The translations under genes and the position numbers were made by a program. From positions 134,550 through 198,549 of the forward strand of contig NZ_CALUCN010000006.1 of NCBI RefSeq assembly GCF_943914565.1: a stretch of 64,000 nucleotides of DNA, given 5' to 3'. Numbering within the stretch: position 1 is the first letter of the stretch; every line of letters starts with the position of its first letter. The stretch is from an uncultured Tessaracoccus sp. GTDB taxonomy: Bacteria; Actinomycetota; Actinomycetes; Propionibacteriales; Propionibacteriaceae. The notes beneath the pieces were generated by a model. That model made no database searches and was not told the origin of the DNA. It was given only the letters and a program-made list of their open reading frames with translations. This document shows positions 18,971-28,321 of the stretch, piece after piece.

Positions 18971-18988
18971 CGACTGCCGCGGACGCCG

Positions 18989-19023
18989 ACGGGCGCCGGT
19001 CCCCACTGGGGGCCGGCGCCCGT
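18989..19023. terminator. Bidirectional hairpin terminator after pstB
   Basis: ACGGGCGCCGG-TCCCC pairs with GGGGG-CCGGCGCCCGT around an ACT loop (16-bp stem with one G-U). It serves convergent pstB and the GH3 gene. Confidence 0.75.
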
Positions 19024-19060
19024 TCGCGTCAGGGGCGGGCCGCCGTCGGTGCGCGGTGGG

Positions 19061-20245
19061 TCACTGGCACTCGAGCAGGTCGACCTCCTGCTTCAGGGCC
19101 AGCACGCGGGCGACGGACTCGGTGACCTGCTCGGCGAACGCCTCGTCGGCGCGCATCTCCTTGAGGATCGCGTCGGCCATCGCCTTGGCGAGCTGCGGGT
19201 CGGCGTTGATGACGAGGTCGCCGCCGGCGCGGACGAACTGCACGGCCCGGTCCCCCGGCGCCACGGAGGCCACCGCCTCGGCCGCGCCGAGGTCGTCGGC
19301 GATCACGACGCCGTCGAAGCCCAGGTCGCCGCGCAGCAGCTCGGTGATGACGCGCTCGCTGAACACCGCCTGGTGGTCGGGGTCGATCTTCTCGAACGTC
19401 GCCGAGGAGACCATGACGGACTCGGCGCCGGCTGCGATCCCCTGCTTAAACGGCTCCCAGTTCGGGTCGTCCGCGACGGTCACGCGGTCGGTCGCCTCCG
19501 CGTGGTCGGTGTTCTGCGTCACCCGGCCGAGGCCGGGGAAGTGCTTGAGGCTGGTGGCGACGTCGGCGCTCTGCATGCCGGTGACGAACGTGACGACGCT
19601 CTTCGCCACCGCGGCCGAGTCGGAGCCGTACTGGCGGGCGAGCTGCCCGACGGGGGCGTTCGTCGACGCGGACGCCTCGGGCACGACGTCCGCCGTCGGC
19701 GCGAGGTTGAACCGCACGCCGGCGCCGGCGAGCTCCCGGGCCCACGTCTCGACGTTGGCGTGGAACGCCGTCGGGTTCATCTGGCCCTGGTCGACGGCGC
19801 TCGGGATGCGCGTGAACCCGTCGCCCTTGAGACGCTGGACCTTGCCACCCTCCTGGTCGGCGGCGACGAGGATCGGCAGGTCGGCGGTGCCGAGCACGCC
19901 CACCTGACCCGACAGCGCTGCGACGTCGGTGCGGCTCGAACTGCCGGAGCCGAGCAGCACCACCGAGCCGGCCTTCGTCGCCTCGATGGCCTCGCTCGTC
20001 GCGGAGTCGAGCCCCTGGAGGTCCACACCCACCATGAGCAGCTGCCCGGCCCTGGCCTCGGGGGAGAGCGCGCGGGCCTCGGTCAGGCACGCGGCCGGCG
20101 GCGCGGACGGGCTGGGCTCCGCGGAGCCGCTGGCGCTCGGCGTCGGGGACGCCTGCCCGGGCTCGCTGCGCAGGACCGGCGCGGGTGCGCAGGCCGAGAC
20201 GGCGAGCACGGCGGCGAGCGCGAGGCCGACGCCGCGCCTAGCCAC
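19061..20245 (-). CDS. Glycoside hydrolase family 3 lipoprotein (beta-N-acetylhexosaminidase-like)
   Basis: A 394-residue exported lipoprotein: signal with lipobox VSAC (Cys19), a Pro/Ser-rich tether, then a GH3 barrel. Motifs: AADQEGGKVQRL, SLKHFPGLGR (residues that bind the N-acetyl sugar in NagZ-type enzymes) and GVVIADDLGA, where the Asp of the IADD motif is the expected nucleophile. A role in trimming cell-wall fragments outside the membrane is likely. GTG 20245 overlaps the end of mtr by 8 nt. Confidence 0.88.
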   Translation of the reverse strand: MARRGVGLALAAVLAVSACAPAPVLRSEPGQASPTPSASGSAEPSPSAPPAACLTEARALSPEARAGQLLMVGVDLQGLDSATSEAIEATKAGSVVLLGSGSSSRTDVAALSGQVGVLGTADLPILVAADQEGGKVQRLKGDGFTRIPSAVDQGQMNPTAFHANVETWARELAGAGVRFNLAPTADVVPEASASTNAPVGQLARQYGSDSAAVAKSVVTFVTGMQSADVATSLKHFPGLGRVTQNTDHAEATDRVTVADDPNWEPFKQGIAAGAESVMVSSATFEKIDPDHQAVFSERVITELLRGDLGFDGVVIADDLGAAEAVASVAPGDRAVQFVRAGGDLVINADPQLAKAMADAILKEMRADEAFAEQVTESVARVLALKQEVDLLECQ

Positions 20246-21647
20246 GCGACAGCTCCGCGGGGCGCTCCGCATCGAGGAGGCCCAAGAGGGCGTTCTCCAC
20301 CACCTCGGGCAGGGCCGGGTGGATCCAGTACTGGCCGCGTGCCATGCGGTCCACCGGCAGCCCGAACGACATGGCCTGGACGAGCGGCTGGATGAGCGAC
20401 GACGCGTCGGGCCCGACGATGTGTGCGCCCAGGAGGTGCCAGCCGGCCGGTTCGGCGAGCAGCTTCACGAAGTGGCCCCGGTCCTCCATGGCCCAGCCGT
20501 AGGCGACGTCGCCGTAGGCCTGCACCTTCTTCACGTACGTGTGACCCCACTCGCGCAGCTGCTGCTCGGTGGCGCCCACCTGCGCCACCTGCGGCTTGCC
20601 GAACACGGCCGACGGCACGTAGCGGTGGTCGGACTCGATCGGCTCGTCGGGGTGCAGCAGGTTGTGCTGCACGACGCGCGCCTCGTGGTTGGCCACGTGC
20701 TTCAGCAGGTGGTCCGACGAGACGTCGCCGAGCGCGTAGATGTGCGGCTGCGTGGTGCGCTGCTCCGCGTCGACGAGGACCTGGCCGCCGGCGCGGACAC
20801 CGACGCCGGCGGCGGCGAGGTTGAGTGCCTCGACGTTGCGGTCGCGGCCCACCGCGACGAGCACGAGGTCCGCAAGGTACTCGTACTCGACGTCGTTGAC
20901 GTCCGTCGTCACGACGACCACGCTGCCCTCGGGGCCCTCGGCGAAGCTGGACACCCGCTGGTTGAGCCGGAGACTCACGCGTTGGCCGAGCGCCGTCGCG
21001 ACCGCACGGGAGACGTCCTCGTCCGCGCCGCGCAGCACCACGTCGGAGCGGTGCACGAGCGTGACGTCGACGCCGAACGAGGAGAAGATGTGCGCGAACT
21101 CGAGCGCGACGTAGCCCGCGCCGAGGATGACGATCCGCTCGGGCAGCGCGTCGATGCGCATCACGGTGTCGGAGGTGTGGATCCGGTCAGCGAGCTCGTC
21201 GGCGCCGGGCACGTCGAGCAGGCGGGGCCGGGACCCCGTCGCGATCACGATCCGATCCGCCGTGAGCTGTTCGTCGCCGACGGCGATCGTGTGCGGGTCC
21301 ACGAAGGACGCCTCGCCGTGGAACACGGTGACGTTGTCGCTGCGCTCGCGCCAGTCGAGCCCGGAGCGGGAGATCGCGTCGAGCCGGCCGAAGACGCGGT
21401 CGCGCACTGCCGGCCAGTCGGCCGTGCCCCGCGGCTGCTCGATGCCCAGCCGGTCGGCGCCCTCGAAGGCGCTCACGACGTCGGCCGGGTGGACGAGCAT
21501 CTTGGTGGGGATGCACCCCCGGTTGAGGCAGGTGCCGCCGAAGACCGGGTCCCGCTCGATCAGGGCCACGCGCTGGTCGTCGAAGCGGTGGTCGATGATC
21601 GAGTTGCCCGACCCCGAGCCGATGACCGCGAGATCGAAATGCTGCAT
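20238..21647 (-). CDS. mtr: Mycothione reductase
   Basis: A 469-residue FAD/NADPH disulfide reductase that regenerates mycothiol from mycothione. The dinucleotide motif VIGSGSGNS and the redox pair in GGTCLNRGCIPTK (CxxxxC, about 38-50) are present, as is the C-terminal HPALPEVVENAL segment with the catalytic His. The VIGSGSGNS loop rather than GGGPGG separates mycothione reductases from lipoamide dehydrogenases. A minus-strand CAGGAT -10 lies 6-7 nt before ATG 21647. Confidence 0.92.
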   Translation of the reverse strand: MQHFDLAVIGSGSGNSIIDHRFDDQRVALIERDPVFGGTCLNRGCIPTKMLVHPADVVSAFEGADRLGIEQPRGTADWPAVRDRVFGRLDAISRSGLDWRERSDNVTVFHGEASFVDPHTIAVGDEQLTADRIVIATGSRPRLLDVPGADELADRIHTSDTVMRIDALPERIVILGAGYVALEFAHIFSSFGVDVTLVHRSDVVLRGADEDVSRAVATALGQRVSLRLNQRVSSFAEGPEGSVVVVTTDVNDVEYEYLADLVLVAVGRDRNVEALNLAAAGVGVRAGGQVLVDAEQRTTQPHIYALGDVSSDHLLKHVANHEARVVQHNLLHPDEPIESDHRYVPSAVFGKPQVAQVGATEQQLREWGHTYVKKVQAYGDVAYGWAMEDRGHFVKLLAEPAGWHLLGAHIVGPDASSLIQPLVQAMSFGLPVDRMARGQYWIHPALPEVVENALLGLLDAERPAELSRG

Positions 21648-21653
21648 GCCCCC

Positions 21654-21659
21654 ATCCTG
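21654..21659 (-). promoter_or_regulatory. -10 box of mtr (CAGGAT), leaderless type
   Basis: Minus-strand CAGGAT ends 6 nt upstream of the ATG at 21647. It faces the divergent SDR promoter 40 bp away. Confidence 0.45.
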
Positions 21660-21698
21660 CCACTTCCCGACAACGCCCTGCCGGGGCACGACGGCCGA

Positions 21699-21704
21699 TA
21701 GACT
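21699..21704 (+). promoter_or_regulatory. -10 box (TAGACT) of the SDR gene, leaderless type
   Basis: TAGACT ends 6 nt before the ATG at 21711 and no Shine-Dalgarno is present, consistent with a leaderless transcript. Confidence 0.55.
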
Positions 21705-21710
21705 TTCAGC

Positions 21711-22475
21711 ATGGAATCGCAGTGGGCAGTCGTCACCGGCGCGTCCGCGGGGCTGGGCGCCGCGTTCGCCGACCACATCGCAGCCCAGGGGTCCGGCGTG
21801 ATCCTCGCCGCCCGCCGCGAGGACCGGCTCGAGGAGGTCGCCGCCGGCATCCGCGCCCGGCACGGCGTGCCGACGAAGGTCCGGCCCGTCGACCTCGCCT
21901 CGGAAGCGGGGCGTGCAGAGTTCGTCGAGGAGGTGCGGCACACCCCCGTGCACACGCTGGTGAACAACGCCGGCTTCGGCAGCGTCGGGGAGTTCACAAG
22001 CATCGACGCGGCCCGGCTCGCGCAGGAGACGTCGCTGAACGTCGGCGCGCTCACCGAGCTGACCCGCGCGGTCGTCGTGCCGATGGTGGACCGCGGGCGC
22101 GGCGCGATCATCAACGTCGCGAGCACGGCGGCGTTCCAGCCCATGCCGGAGATGGCCGTCTACGCCGCGTCGAAGGGCTACGTGCTGCAGTTCACGATCG
22201 CGCTGTGGGAGGAGCTGCTGCCGACGGGGGTACGGGCCGTCGCGATCTGCCCCGGCCCGACCGACACCGAGTTCTTCGCCAACGCCGGCGACGGGTCGGT
22301 GCTGCAGCGCCGCCGCACGCCACAGCAGGTGGTCGACGCGACCTTCCGGGCCCTGCAACGCCACGACCCGTTCGTCGTCGACGGGCTGCGCAACCGCGCG
22401 CTGGCGCTGGCCAACCGGTTCGCGCCGCGCAGCGTGCAGGCCCGCGTCGCGCGGCTCGTGCTGCACCACGCCTGA
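21711..22475 (+). CDS. SDR family NAD(P)-dependent oxidoreductase
   Basis: A 254-residue classical short-chain dehydrogenase. The cofactor motif TGASAGLG (about 9-16), the NNAGFG segment (about 85-90) and the catalytic Ser (NVAST) with YAASK pair (about 147-151) are all present. The DltE-like SDR group fits best; substrate unknown. Divergent from mtr and convergent with the GerMN gene. Confidence 0.85.
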   Translation: MESQWAVVTGASAGLGAAFADHIAAQGSGVILAARREDRLEEVAAGIRARHGVPTKVRPVDLASEAGRAEFVEEVRHTPVHTLVNNAGFGSVGEFTSIDAARLAQETSLNVGALTELTRAVVVPMVDRGRGAIINVASTAAFQPMPEMAVYAASKGYVLQFTIALWEELLPTGVRAVAICPGPTDTEFFANAGDGSVLQRRRTPQQVVDATFRALQRHDPFVVDGLRNRALALANRFAPRSVQARVARLVLHHA

Positions 22476-22487
22476 GCGCGACGGGGG

Positions 22488-23939
22488 TCAGTCCGTCGAG
22501 ACCCGCACCGTCTTGTTCTCCGACACCACGGGCGCCGGGCCGGACCCGGTGCTCTTGGTGGAGGTGGCCGTCGCGACGACCTCATAGGTGCCGGGCTCGT
22601 CGATCGGCAGCGACACCGACCACACGAGCCACCCGTCGGCGTTGGCGTTCAGCGTCGTCTGGGCGATGCTCTTCGACACCTGCGCCTTCGTGTCGGCGTT
22701 GGTGATCGTCACCGTCGGGGCGCCGAACTCGGGCTTCGAGGTCCCCTCGACAGTGAGCGTGCCGAGCGGGACGGTGTCCTGGTTGCTGGGCGCGGTGATC
22801 CACAGCCCCGGCATCGGTCCGAGCCCGGAGCGACCGAAGCCGCGCTCGGCGCGGAACGCCGCGGGAGGCGCGCCCCCGTCGGCCAGGAACCGGACGCGCA
22901 GGTCCGGGTTGCCCAGCAGGTCGGTGACCGTGTAGACGACCTGGTCCACCGCGGCGCGGGTCATGCCCGGGTCCACCTGCTCGTAGCTCGCCGCCCCGAG
23001 GTCGACCGTGACGATGCCGCCGGAACGCTGCACGTCGTTGACCTGCCCCTGCCACATCGACTTGTAGTCGGGGTCGTTCGGCACGAGCGTGAACAGCGCC
23101 TCGACGCCCGAGCGCAGCAGGCTGCTCGTCGCGGGAAGGTTGCGGTACTCGCGGTAGAGCTTGCCGTCGGTGCGGCCGACGAAGTGGATCGGCGCGTCGC
23201 GCACCACCGCGGGGATCGCGACGGGGACGCTCGGCTCCGCGCTCGTCACCGGGGTGGCCGAGGGCTCGACGTCGGTGCCGGTCTCGGGCGTCTGCGTGAG
23301 CACAGCGATCACGGCGCCCATCGCGAGCGCGACGATGCTCGCCACCGCGACGAGGTGGCCGCGCACCCGGCCGCGGTGCGGGACGCGCTGGCGTTCGCGC
23401 AGCTCCTCCTCGAGCGACGACGTGACGGGCACCTTGATCGTCGACGCGGACTCCCGCAGCGCGTCGGCGAGGCTCTGCGACGTGGCCTCCACCTGCCCGT
23501 CCGGGTCGGTCTCGTCGGTGAGTTGCTGCAGCGCCTGCTCGAGTCGCTGGTTCGTGCCGCGCAGCGTGAGCCGCATCACGCGGGACAGCTCGGGCCCGAA
23601 CACGCCCAGGTAGTGGCTGACGACGAGGATCTCCCCCAGCTGGTGCGGCATGCGGCGCAGCGTCTCGACGAGGCCCAGGTGCCGCGTGTCCTCCGGGTCG
23701 GGCACCGCGATGCCGTCACTCCAGGGCCTGGCGAGGTGCACGACCTGCTCGCGCAGGTACTCGACGCGCTCCTGCGGGTCGATGAGGCGGTGCCCCCGTC
23801 GGTGCAGCGAGATGAGGGCGCTCAGCACCAGGTCCTCGGCGTGTTCCTCCGCGCCGAGCAGGCAGGCCAGCCGGTGCAGGCCGGCGCGTTCCTGCTCGTC
23901 GAGGTCCAGGATCCAGGCGAGGTCCTCGTGCTCGGCCAT
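22488..23939 (-). CDS. Sigma-factor-like domain fused to GerMN and Gmad2 domains
   Basis: A 483-residue protein with an unusual layout. Residues 1-155 look like a degenerate ECF sigma factor: a region-2-like AEDLVLSALISLHRR and a region-4-like LRRMPHQLGEILVVSHYL...RGTNQRLEQAL. A transmembrane helix follows (about 200-220), then an extracytoplasmic GerMN domain (about 255-375, VDLGAASYEQVDPGMTRAA) and a C-terminal Ig-like Gmad2 domain (about 385-483). It might link envelope state to transcription, or the sigma-like part may have lost DNA function; neither is shown. It starts 3 bp after the ccsB stop, so it probably shares that operon. Confidence 0.7.
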   Translation of the reverse strand: MAEHEDLAWILDLDEQERAGLHRLACLLGAEEHAEDLVLSALISLHRRGHRLIDPQERVEYLREQVVHLARPWSDGIAVPDPEDTRHLGLVETLRRMPHQLGEILVVSHYLGVFGPELSRVMRLTLRGTNQRLEQALQQLTDETDPDGQVEATSQSLADALRESASTIKVPVTSSLEEELRERQRVPHRGRVRGHLVAVASIVALAMGAVIAVLTQTPETGTDVEPSATPVTSAEPSVPVAIPAVVRDAPIHFVGRTDGKLYREYRNLPATSSLLRSGVEALFTLVPNDPDYKSMWQGQVNDVQRSGGIVTVDLGAASYEQVDPGMTRAAVDQVVYTVTDLLGNPDLRVRFLADGGAPPAAFRAERGFGRSGLGPMPGLWITAPSNQDTVPLGTLTVEGTSKPEFGAPTVTITNADTKAQVSKSIAQTTLNANADGWLVWSVSLPIDEPGTYEVVATATSTKSTGSGPAPVVSENKTVRVSTD

Positions 23940-23942
23940 CGG

Positions 23943-24848
23943 TCAGATCCCCGCGTAGGAGTGGAGTCCGTTGAACAGCAGGTTGACACCCACGAAGTTG
24001 AACCAGAACGTGAGCATCCCCACGACGGAGATCCACGCCGCCGGGCGCCCCCGCCACCCCGCGGTGAGGGAGGCGTGGAGGTAGGCCGCGTAGACGCACC
24101 AGGTGATGAAGCTCCAGGTCTCCTTCGGGTCCCAGCCCCAGAATCGGCCCCAGGCGTGCTGCGCCCAGATCGAGCCGGCGACGATCGCGAACGTCCAGAC
24201 GAGGAACGCGAACGAGGTGACGCGGTGCGCGAACGTCTCGAGCTTGCGCGGCTGCGGGATGCGCGCCACGTAGCCCGTGAGCTCGGCGTCGCGGGCGATG
24301 GCGCGGTCCTCAGCCCTCGAGCGCACGAGGTGGAGCACGCAGGCCAGGCCCGCGATCGTGAAGCCTGCGGAGGCGATCACCGCGGCGACGATGTGCATGA
24401 CGAACCACACCGACTGCAGCGCGGGCACGAGCGGCGCGACCGCGACGTGGAACACGGTCACGGCCAGCCCGCTCAGCAGCGCGGCGACGAACGTGACCCC
24501 GACGGCGAGCCAGCGGGTGTGCCAGCGCCACAGCCCGACGAGGTGCACGGCCACCGCGACGACGATCGCGGCGGTCACGAACTCGTACATGTTGCCCCAC
24601 GGCGCGCGCCCCGCGACGATGCCACGCAGCACGACCGCGACGAGGTTCAGGATCCACGCAACGACGGTCGCTGCGACGCCGAGCCGGCCCAGGAGGTCGA
24701 CGTTGATGCGGCGCGCGTCCTCCGACCCGTCGGCGGGACGCTCCCGCTCCAGCCCACGCGCGAATCCCCACTCGGCGGCGTGCAGGAGGAAGGCGACGAT
24801 GTAGCCCACCGTCGCCGCCACCATGGCCAAGTCCGAGTACTGCTCCAT
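23943..24848 (-). CDS. ccsB: Cytochrome c maturation protein CcsB
   Basis: A 301-residue polytopic protein of System II cytochrome c maturation. It presents heme to apocytochrome together with ResB. The tryptophan-rich WGWDPKETWSFITW motif (about 231-244) is the WWD heme-handling signature. About eight membrane helices are visible. It starts 2 bp after the resB stop in the ccdA-resB-ccsB order. Confidence 0.94.
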   Translation of the reverse strand: MEQYSDLAMVAATVGYIVAFLLHAAEWGFARGLERERPADGSEDARRINVDLLGRLGVAATVVAWILNLVAVVLRGIVAGRAPWGNMYEFVTAAIVVAVAVHLVGLWRWHTRWLAVGVTFVAALLSGLAVTVFHVAVAPLVPALQSVWFVMHIVAAVIASAGFTIAGLACVLHLVRSRAEDRAIARDAELTGYVARIPQPRKLETFAHRVTSFAFLVWTFAIVAGSIWAQHAWGRFWGWDPKETWSFITWCVYAAYLHASLTAGWRGRPAAWISVVGMLTFWFNFVGVNLLFNGLHSYAGI

Positions 24849-24850
24849 CG

Positions 24851-26332
24851 TCAGTCCTTCCCGTGCTCCACAGCGTCCGCGAGGTCCCGGACCTCGTCGG
24901 CGAGACCGAGCGCGGTGTCACTGCGGTCGAGCCCCCCGACGATGACGTCGTCCTCCTGCAGGCGCACGAACATCCGTCGCGGCTTCACGAAGAGGCTGAT
25001 GCCCAGTCCGAGGGTGCCGACCAGCACCGACGCCAGCGCGAGCGGGTTGCCCGGGGTCCGGCTGACCTGCAGCTTCACCCACCGAGAGTACCCATCGAAC
25101 TGGACGCTGCCCAAGTTGTCCGGCAGCGTGAACCCCGACCCCGGCTTCATCCTGGCGCGCAGCCGCTCCCCGCCGTCGCCGGGCACGGGCTCGAGCCCCG
25201 TCGTGTCCAGGGTGTAGATCGACTCGGGTCTCCCGGTCTCCTCGGCGGGGTCGCCGTACCAGCCGTTCAGCCACAGCTCGGGCTCGAGCGCGTCGGGGAA
25301 CACCGACCGGGGCCCGCCCTCGTCGAGCACGGCCGTCGGCAGGAAGATGCCCTCGAACGCCAGTCGCTTCGGGCGCGCGTCGGGCGCCTTGACGACGCCG
25401 ACGGAGGCGAAGTTGCCGTCCTGCGGGAGGAACACCTGCGGGCCGCTGAACGCCACGTCGCCCTTGCCGTCGGTGACGGTGACGTGGACGGCGTAGCCGT
25501 GGCCGAGGAGGTTCACCTGCGAGCCCCCGGCGGTGGTGTATGGGTCGTTGACCGTGAGGCGGCGCTTGGTCTCCTTCTCCCCCTCGACGAAGGTGAGGTC
25601 CGCGTCGAACACCCGGGCCGCGCCGCGCTGGACCCGGCCGGTCTCGAACTTCGCCTCGAACGAGTCGACCGTGAGGCGGAACGGCTCGAGCTCGTCGGTG
25701 TCGACGAGGCTGCCGGCGGAGAAGTCGTCGTACTGCGTGATGACGTTGGCGAAGCCGCGGCCCTCGACCACGACGACCGAGCCGCGGAAGCCGAGGAGGT
25801 TCGACCACGCGAGCCCGGCGAGCACGCCGACGAGCGAGAGGTGGAACAGCAGGTTGCCGAACTCGCGCAGGTACCCGCGCTCGGCGCTGATCCCGTCGGC
25901 CTCGCGGCGCACCCGGTAGCGGTGCCTGCGCAGCCAGCGGGCGGCGTCGTCGAGCGCGGCGTCGCCCGGCGCGGTGGCGACGGTGGCGGACTCAGGCAGC
26001 CGGTCGAGCCGCTTCGGCAGCGCCGGGGGCGGCTTGCGCAGGTCGCGGGCGTACTTGCCGATGCGCGGCACGATGCAGCCGATCAGCGAGATGAACAGCA
26101 GGATGTAGATCGCCGAGAACCACGGCGAGGAGTACACGTCGTAGAGGTGCAGCGCTTCCCAGACGCGGTCGAGCTCGGGATGGTCACGCTTGTAGTCGAG
26201 CACCTCGATCGGCGAGCTCGGCTGCTGCGGGACCAGCGAGCCCGGGATCGCGGCGAGCGCGAGGAGGAACAGCAGCACCAGCGCGGTGCGCATGCTGGTG
26301 AGCTGGTTCCACGACCAGCGGAGCCACTGCAT
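24851..26332 (-). CDS. resB: Cytochrome c maturation protein ResB
   Basis: A 493-residue membrane protein, partner of CcsB in heme delivery. Helices lie near residues 17-32, 75-93 and 165-180, followed by a large extracytoplasmic domain and a last helix near 440-460. ATG 26332 overlaps the ccdA stop (TGATG). Length and topology are typical. Confidence 0.93.
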   Translation of the reverse strand: MQWLRWSWNQLTSMRTALVLLFLLALAAIPGSLVPQQPSSPIEVLDYKRDHPELDRVWEALHLYDVYSSPWFSAIYILLFISLIGCIVPRIGKYARDLRKPPPALPKRLDRLPESATVATAPGDAALDDAARWLRRHRYRVRREADGISAERGYLREFGNLLFHLSLVGVLAGLAWSNLLGFRGSVVVVEGRGFANVITQYDDFSAGSLVDTDELEPFRLTVDSFEAKFETGRVQRGAARVFDADLTFVEGEKETKRRLTVNDPYTTAGGSQVNLLGHGYAVHVTVTDGKGDVAFSGPQVFLPQDGNFASVGVVKAPDARPKRLAFEGIFLPTAVLDEGGPRSVFPDALEPELWLNGWYGDPAEETGRPESIYTLDTTGLEPVPGDGGERLRARMKPGSGFTLPDNLGSVQFDGYSRWVKLQVSRTPGNPLALASVLVGTLGLGISLFVKPRRMFVRLQEDDVIVGGLDRSDTALGLADEVRDLADAVEHGKD

Positions 26333-27084
26333 CACAGCACCGTACCGAACCCGGCCGCCCACTGCCGCAGCACGTCCATGAGCGCGTCCCACCAGCCGAC
26401 GAGCATCATCACGCCCACGACGAGCATCAGCACACCGCCGGCCCGCTGGAGCCCGCGCTGGTGGCGCTGCAGCCACGCCAGCCGCGGCGCGAGGTGCGTG
26501 AACGCCACCGCGAACGCGAGGAACGGCAGGCCGAGGCCGAGCGCGTAGACGAACGCGAGCACCGCACCACGGCCCACGGACCCCTCGGTGAACGCGAGGG
26601 TGAGCACCACCGACAGCGCCGGCCCGATGCAGGGCGTGAACGTGAGGCCGAACACGATCCCGAGCAACGGGCTCGCGGCGACCCCCACCGGTGCCGCGGC
26701 GCGCGCGCCGAACGACGGGGTGGGCAGCCAGCCGAGGAAGGCCGCGCCGAGCGCGACGATGAGGATCCCGGCGACGATCGTGATGACGCGCTGGTACTGC
26801 AGCAGGAACCCGCCGATACCGCCGGCCAGGGCCCCCGTCGCGACGAACACGCAGGAGAAGCCGAGCACGAAGCCGAGGGTGCCGATGAGGAGGGGCCGAC
26901 GTCGGCCGCGGCCCGCACGGATCTGCTCCGCCCCGATGCCGGAGGCGTAGGAGAGGTAGCCGGGCAGCAGCGGCAGCACGCACGGCGACGCGAAGCTCAC
27001 GAGCCCGGCGAGCAGCGCGACGGGGATCGCGAGCAGCATCGACGAGGTGAGCGCGTCGGAGACCCAGCCCGCCAGCGGGATCAC
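26332..27084 (-). CDS. ccdA: Thiol:disulfide interchange membrane protein CcdA
   Basis: A 250-residue six-helix protein that moves reducing electrons across the membrane to keep apocytochrome c cysteines reduced. The paired redox cysteines are in ASPCVLPLLPGYLS and FTPCIGPALS, the conserved CcdA motifs. GTG 27084 overlaps the resA stop (GTGA). Confidence 0.94.
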   Translation of the reverse strand: MIPLAGWVSDALTSSMLLAIPVALLAGLVSFASPCVLPLLPGYLSYASGIGAEQIRAGRGRRRPLLIGTLGFVLGFSCVFVATGALAGGIGGFLLQYQRVITIVAGILIVALGAAFLGWLPTPSFGARAAAPVGVAASPLLGIVFGLTFTPCIGPALSVVLTLAFTEGSVGRGAVLAFVYALGLGLPFLAFAVAFTHLAPRLAWLQRHQRGLQRAGGVLMLVVGVMMLVGWWDALMDVLRQWAAGFGTVL

Positions 27085-27656
27085 GAGACGTCCTCCACGA
27101 TGCCCACGAGCGTGTTCGCGTCGACCTCGCCGATGACGCGGGCGGCCACGCGGCCCTCGGCGTCGATCACGATCGTCGACGGGATCGCCTTGGGCGGCAG
27201 CTGGCCGAAGCCCAGCAGGAGCGCACCGTCGGGGTCGAAGATGTTGGGGTAGGTGATGCCGAAGCGGCGAACGAACGCCTGGGCGGGCGTCGTGGTGAGG
27301 TCGCGGGTGTTGAGGCCCAGGAGTTGGACGTCCTCGCCCAGCCGCTCGTCCGCGTCGACGAGCGCGGGTGCCTCGTGGCGGCACGGTGCGCACCACGATC
27401 CCCAGACGTTCACGACGACGATCCGCCCCGCGTACTGCTCCGTGGAGAGCTGTTTGGCGTCGTCGGCGAGCGACGGGCCCTCGAGCACGGGGGCCTCGAC
27501 GCGGGACTCGGGCGGCACGATCGTCACCGTGCCGTCGCCGACGGTGAACCCGATCGCGCCCTGGTCAGTGTCGTCCCCGCCCGGGGCCTGTCCGGACGTC
27601 GACGAGCAGCCGACGAGCAGCAGCAGTGCCGCGCATGCGGCGAGCAGCCGCCTCAC
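27081..27656 (-). CDS. resA: TlpA/ResA-family thioredoxin-like lipoprotein
   Basis: A 191-residue exported lipoprotein (lipobox LVGC, Cys17) with a thioredoxin fold. The active site is SWCAPC (about 90-95) and the cis-proline block is PPKAIPSTIV. It likely reduces apocytochrome c heme-binding cysteines using electrons from CcdA. GTG 27656 overlaps the upstream phosphatase stop. Confidence 0.92.
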   Translation of the reverse strand: MRRLLAACAALLLLVGCSSTSGQAPGGDDTDQGAIGFTVGDGTVTIVPPESRVEAPVLEGPSLADDAKQLSTEQYAGRIVVVNVWGSWCAPCRHEAPALVDADERLGEDVQLLGLNTRDLTTTPAQAFVRRFGITYPNIFDPDGALLLGFGQLPPKAIPSTIVIDAEGRVAARVIGEVDANTLVGIVEDVS

Positions 27657-28312
27657 GTGCCCACCCGGAACTTGCGCGCGGTGGTGCTCTCGGGCAGCAG
27701 GTCGGCGACGGGCTCGGCGTAGCGCACGCCGACCGGGAGCCCGTCGACGTAGGTGAAGGTGGTGACCGAGCACAGCGTCGTGCCCCGGCGACGGGGGTCG
27801 TGCACGAACGAGCGGCCCTCGACCGCGCGTCGGGCGATGTAGATGGGCAGTTGGTGCGAGACGAGCAGCGCGGTGCCGCCGGGGCCGGCCGCGCGCGCGG
27901 CGTCGGCGAACGCGGCGAGCATCCGGGCTGCGATCGACCGGTAGGGCTCCCCCCAGCTGGGTCGGAGCGGGTTGCGCACGTGCCACGCCATCCGCGGGTC
28001 GAACAGCGCGCGGTTGTGCTCGCCGAAGACCTTCCCCTCGAAGACGTTGGCGGCCTCGATCAGCCGGTCGTCGACGACGCAGTCGAGCTCCGGGTGCTGC
28101 GCCTCGGTGGGGCGCATCGTCTCGCGGGCGCGTTGCAGCGGCGAGCAGCGCAGGTGGGTGAGCTCGACGTCGGCGAAGTGCTCCGCCATCCGCTCGGCCA
28201 TGCGGTGCCCGAGCTCGGAGAGGCCGAAGCCCGGCAGGCGCCCGTAGAGCAGCCCCTCGGGGTTGTGCACCTGCCCGTGCCGCAAGACGTGCAGCGTCGT
28301 CGAAACCGTCAT
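27653..28312 (-). CDS. Histidine phosphatase family protein
   Basis: A 219-residue phosphoglycerate-mutase-like enzyme. The RHG catalytic motif (LRHGQVHN, about 10-17) and second histidine in LLVSHQLPI are present. It regularly precedes the ccdA-resB-ccsB set in actinobacteria, but its substrate is not known. Confidence 0.88.
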   Translation of the reverse strand: MTVSTTLHVLRHGQVHNPEGLLYGRLPGFGLSELGHRMAERMAEHFADVELTHLRCSPLQRARETMRPTEAQHPELDCVVDDRLIEAANVFEGKVFGEHNRALFDPRMAWHVRNPLRPSWGEPYRSIAARMLAAFADAARAAGPGGTALLVSHQLPIYIARRAVEGRSFVHDPRRRGTTLCSVTTFTYVDGLPVGVRYAEPVADLLPESTTARKFRVGT

Positions 28313-28321
28313 GGCCCCAGA

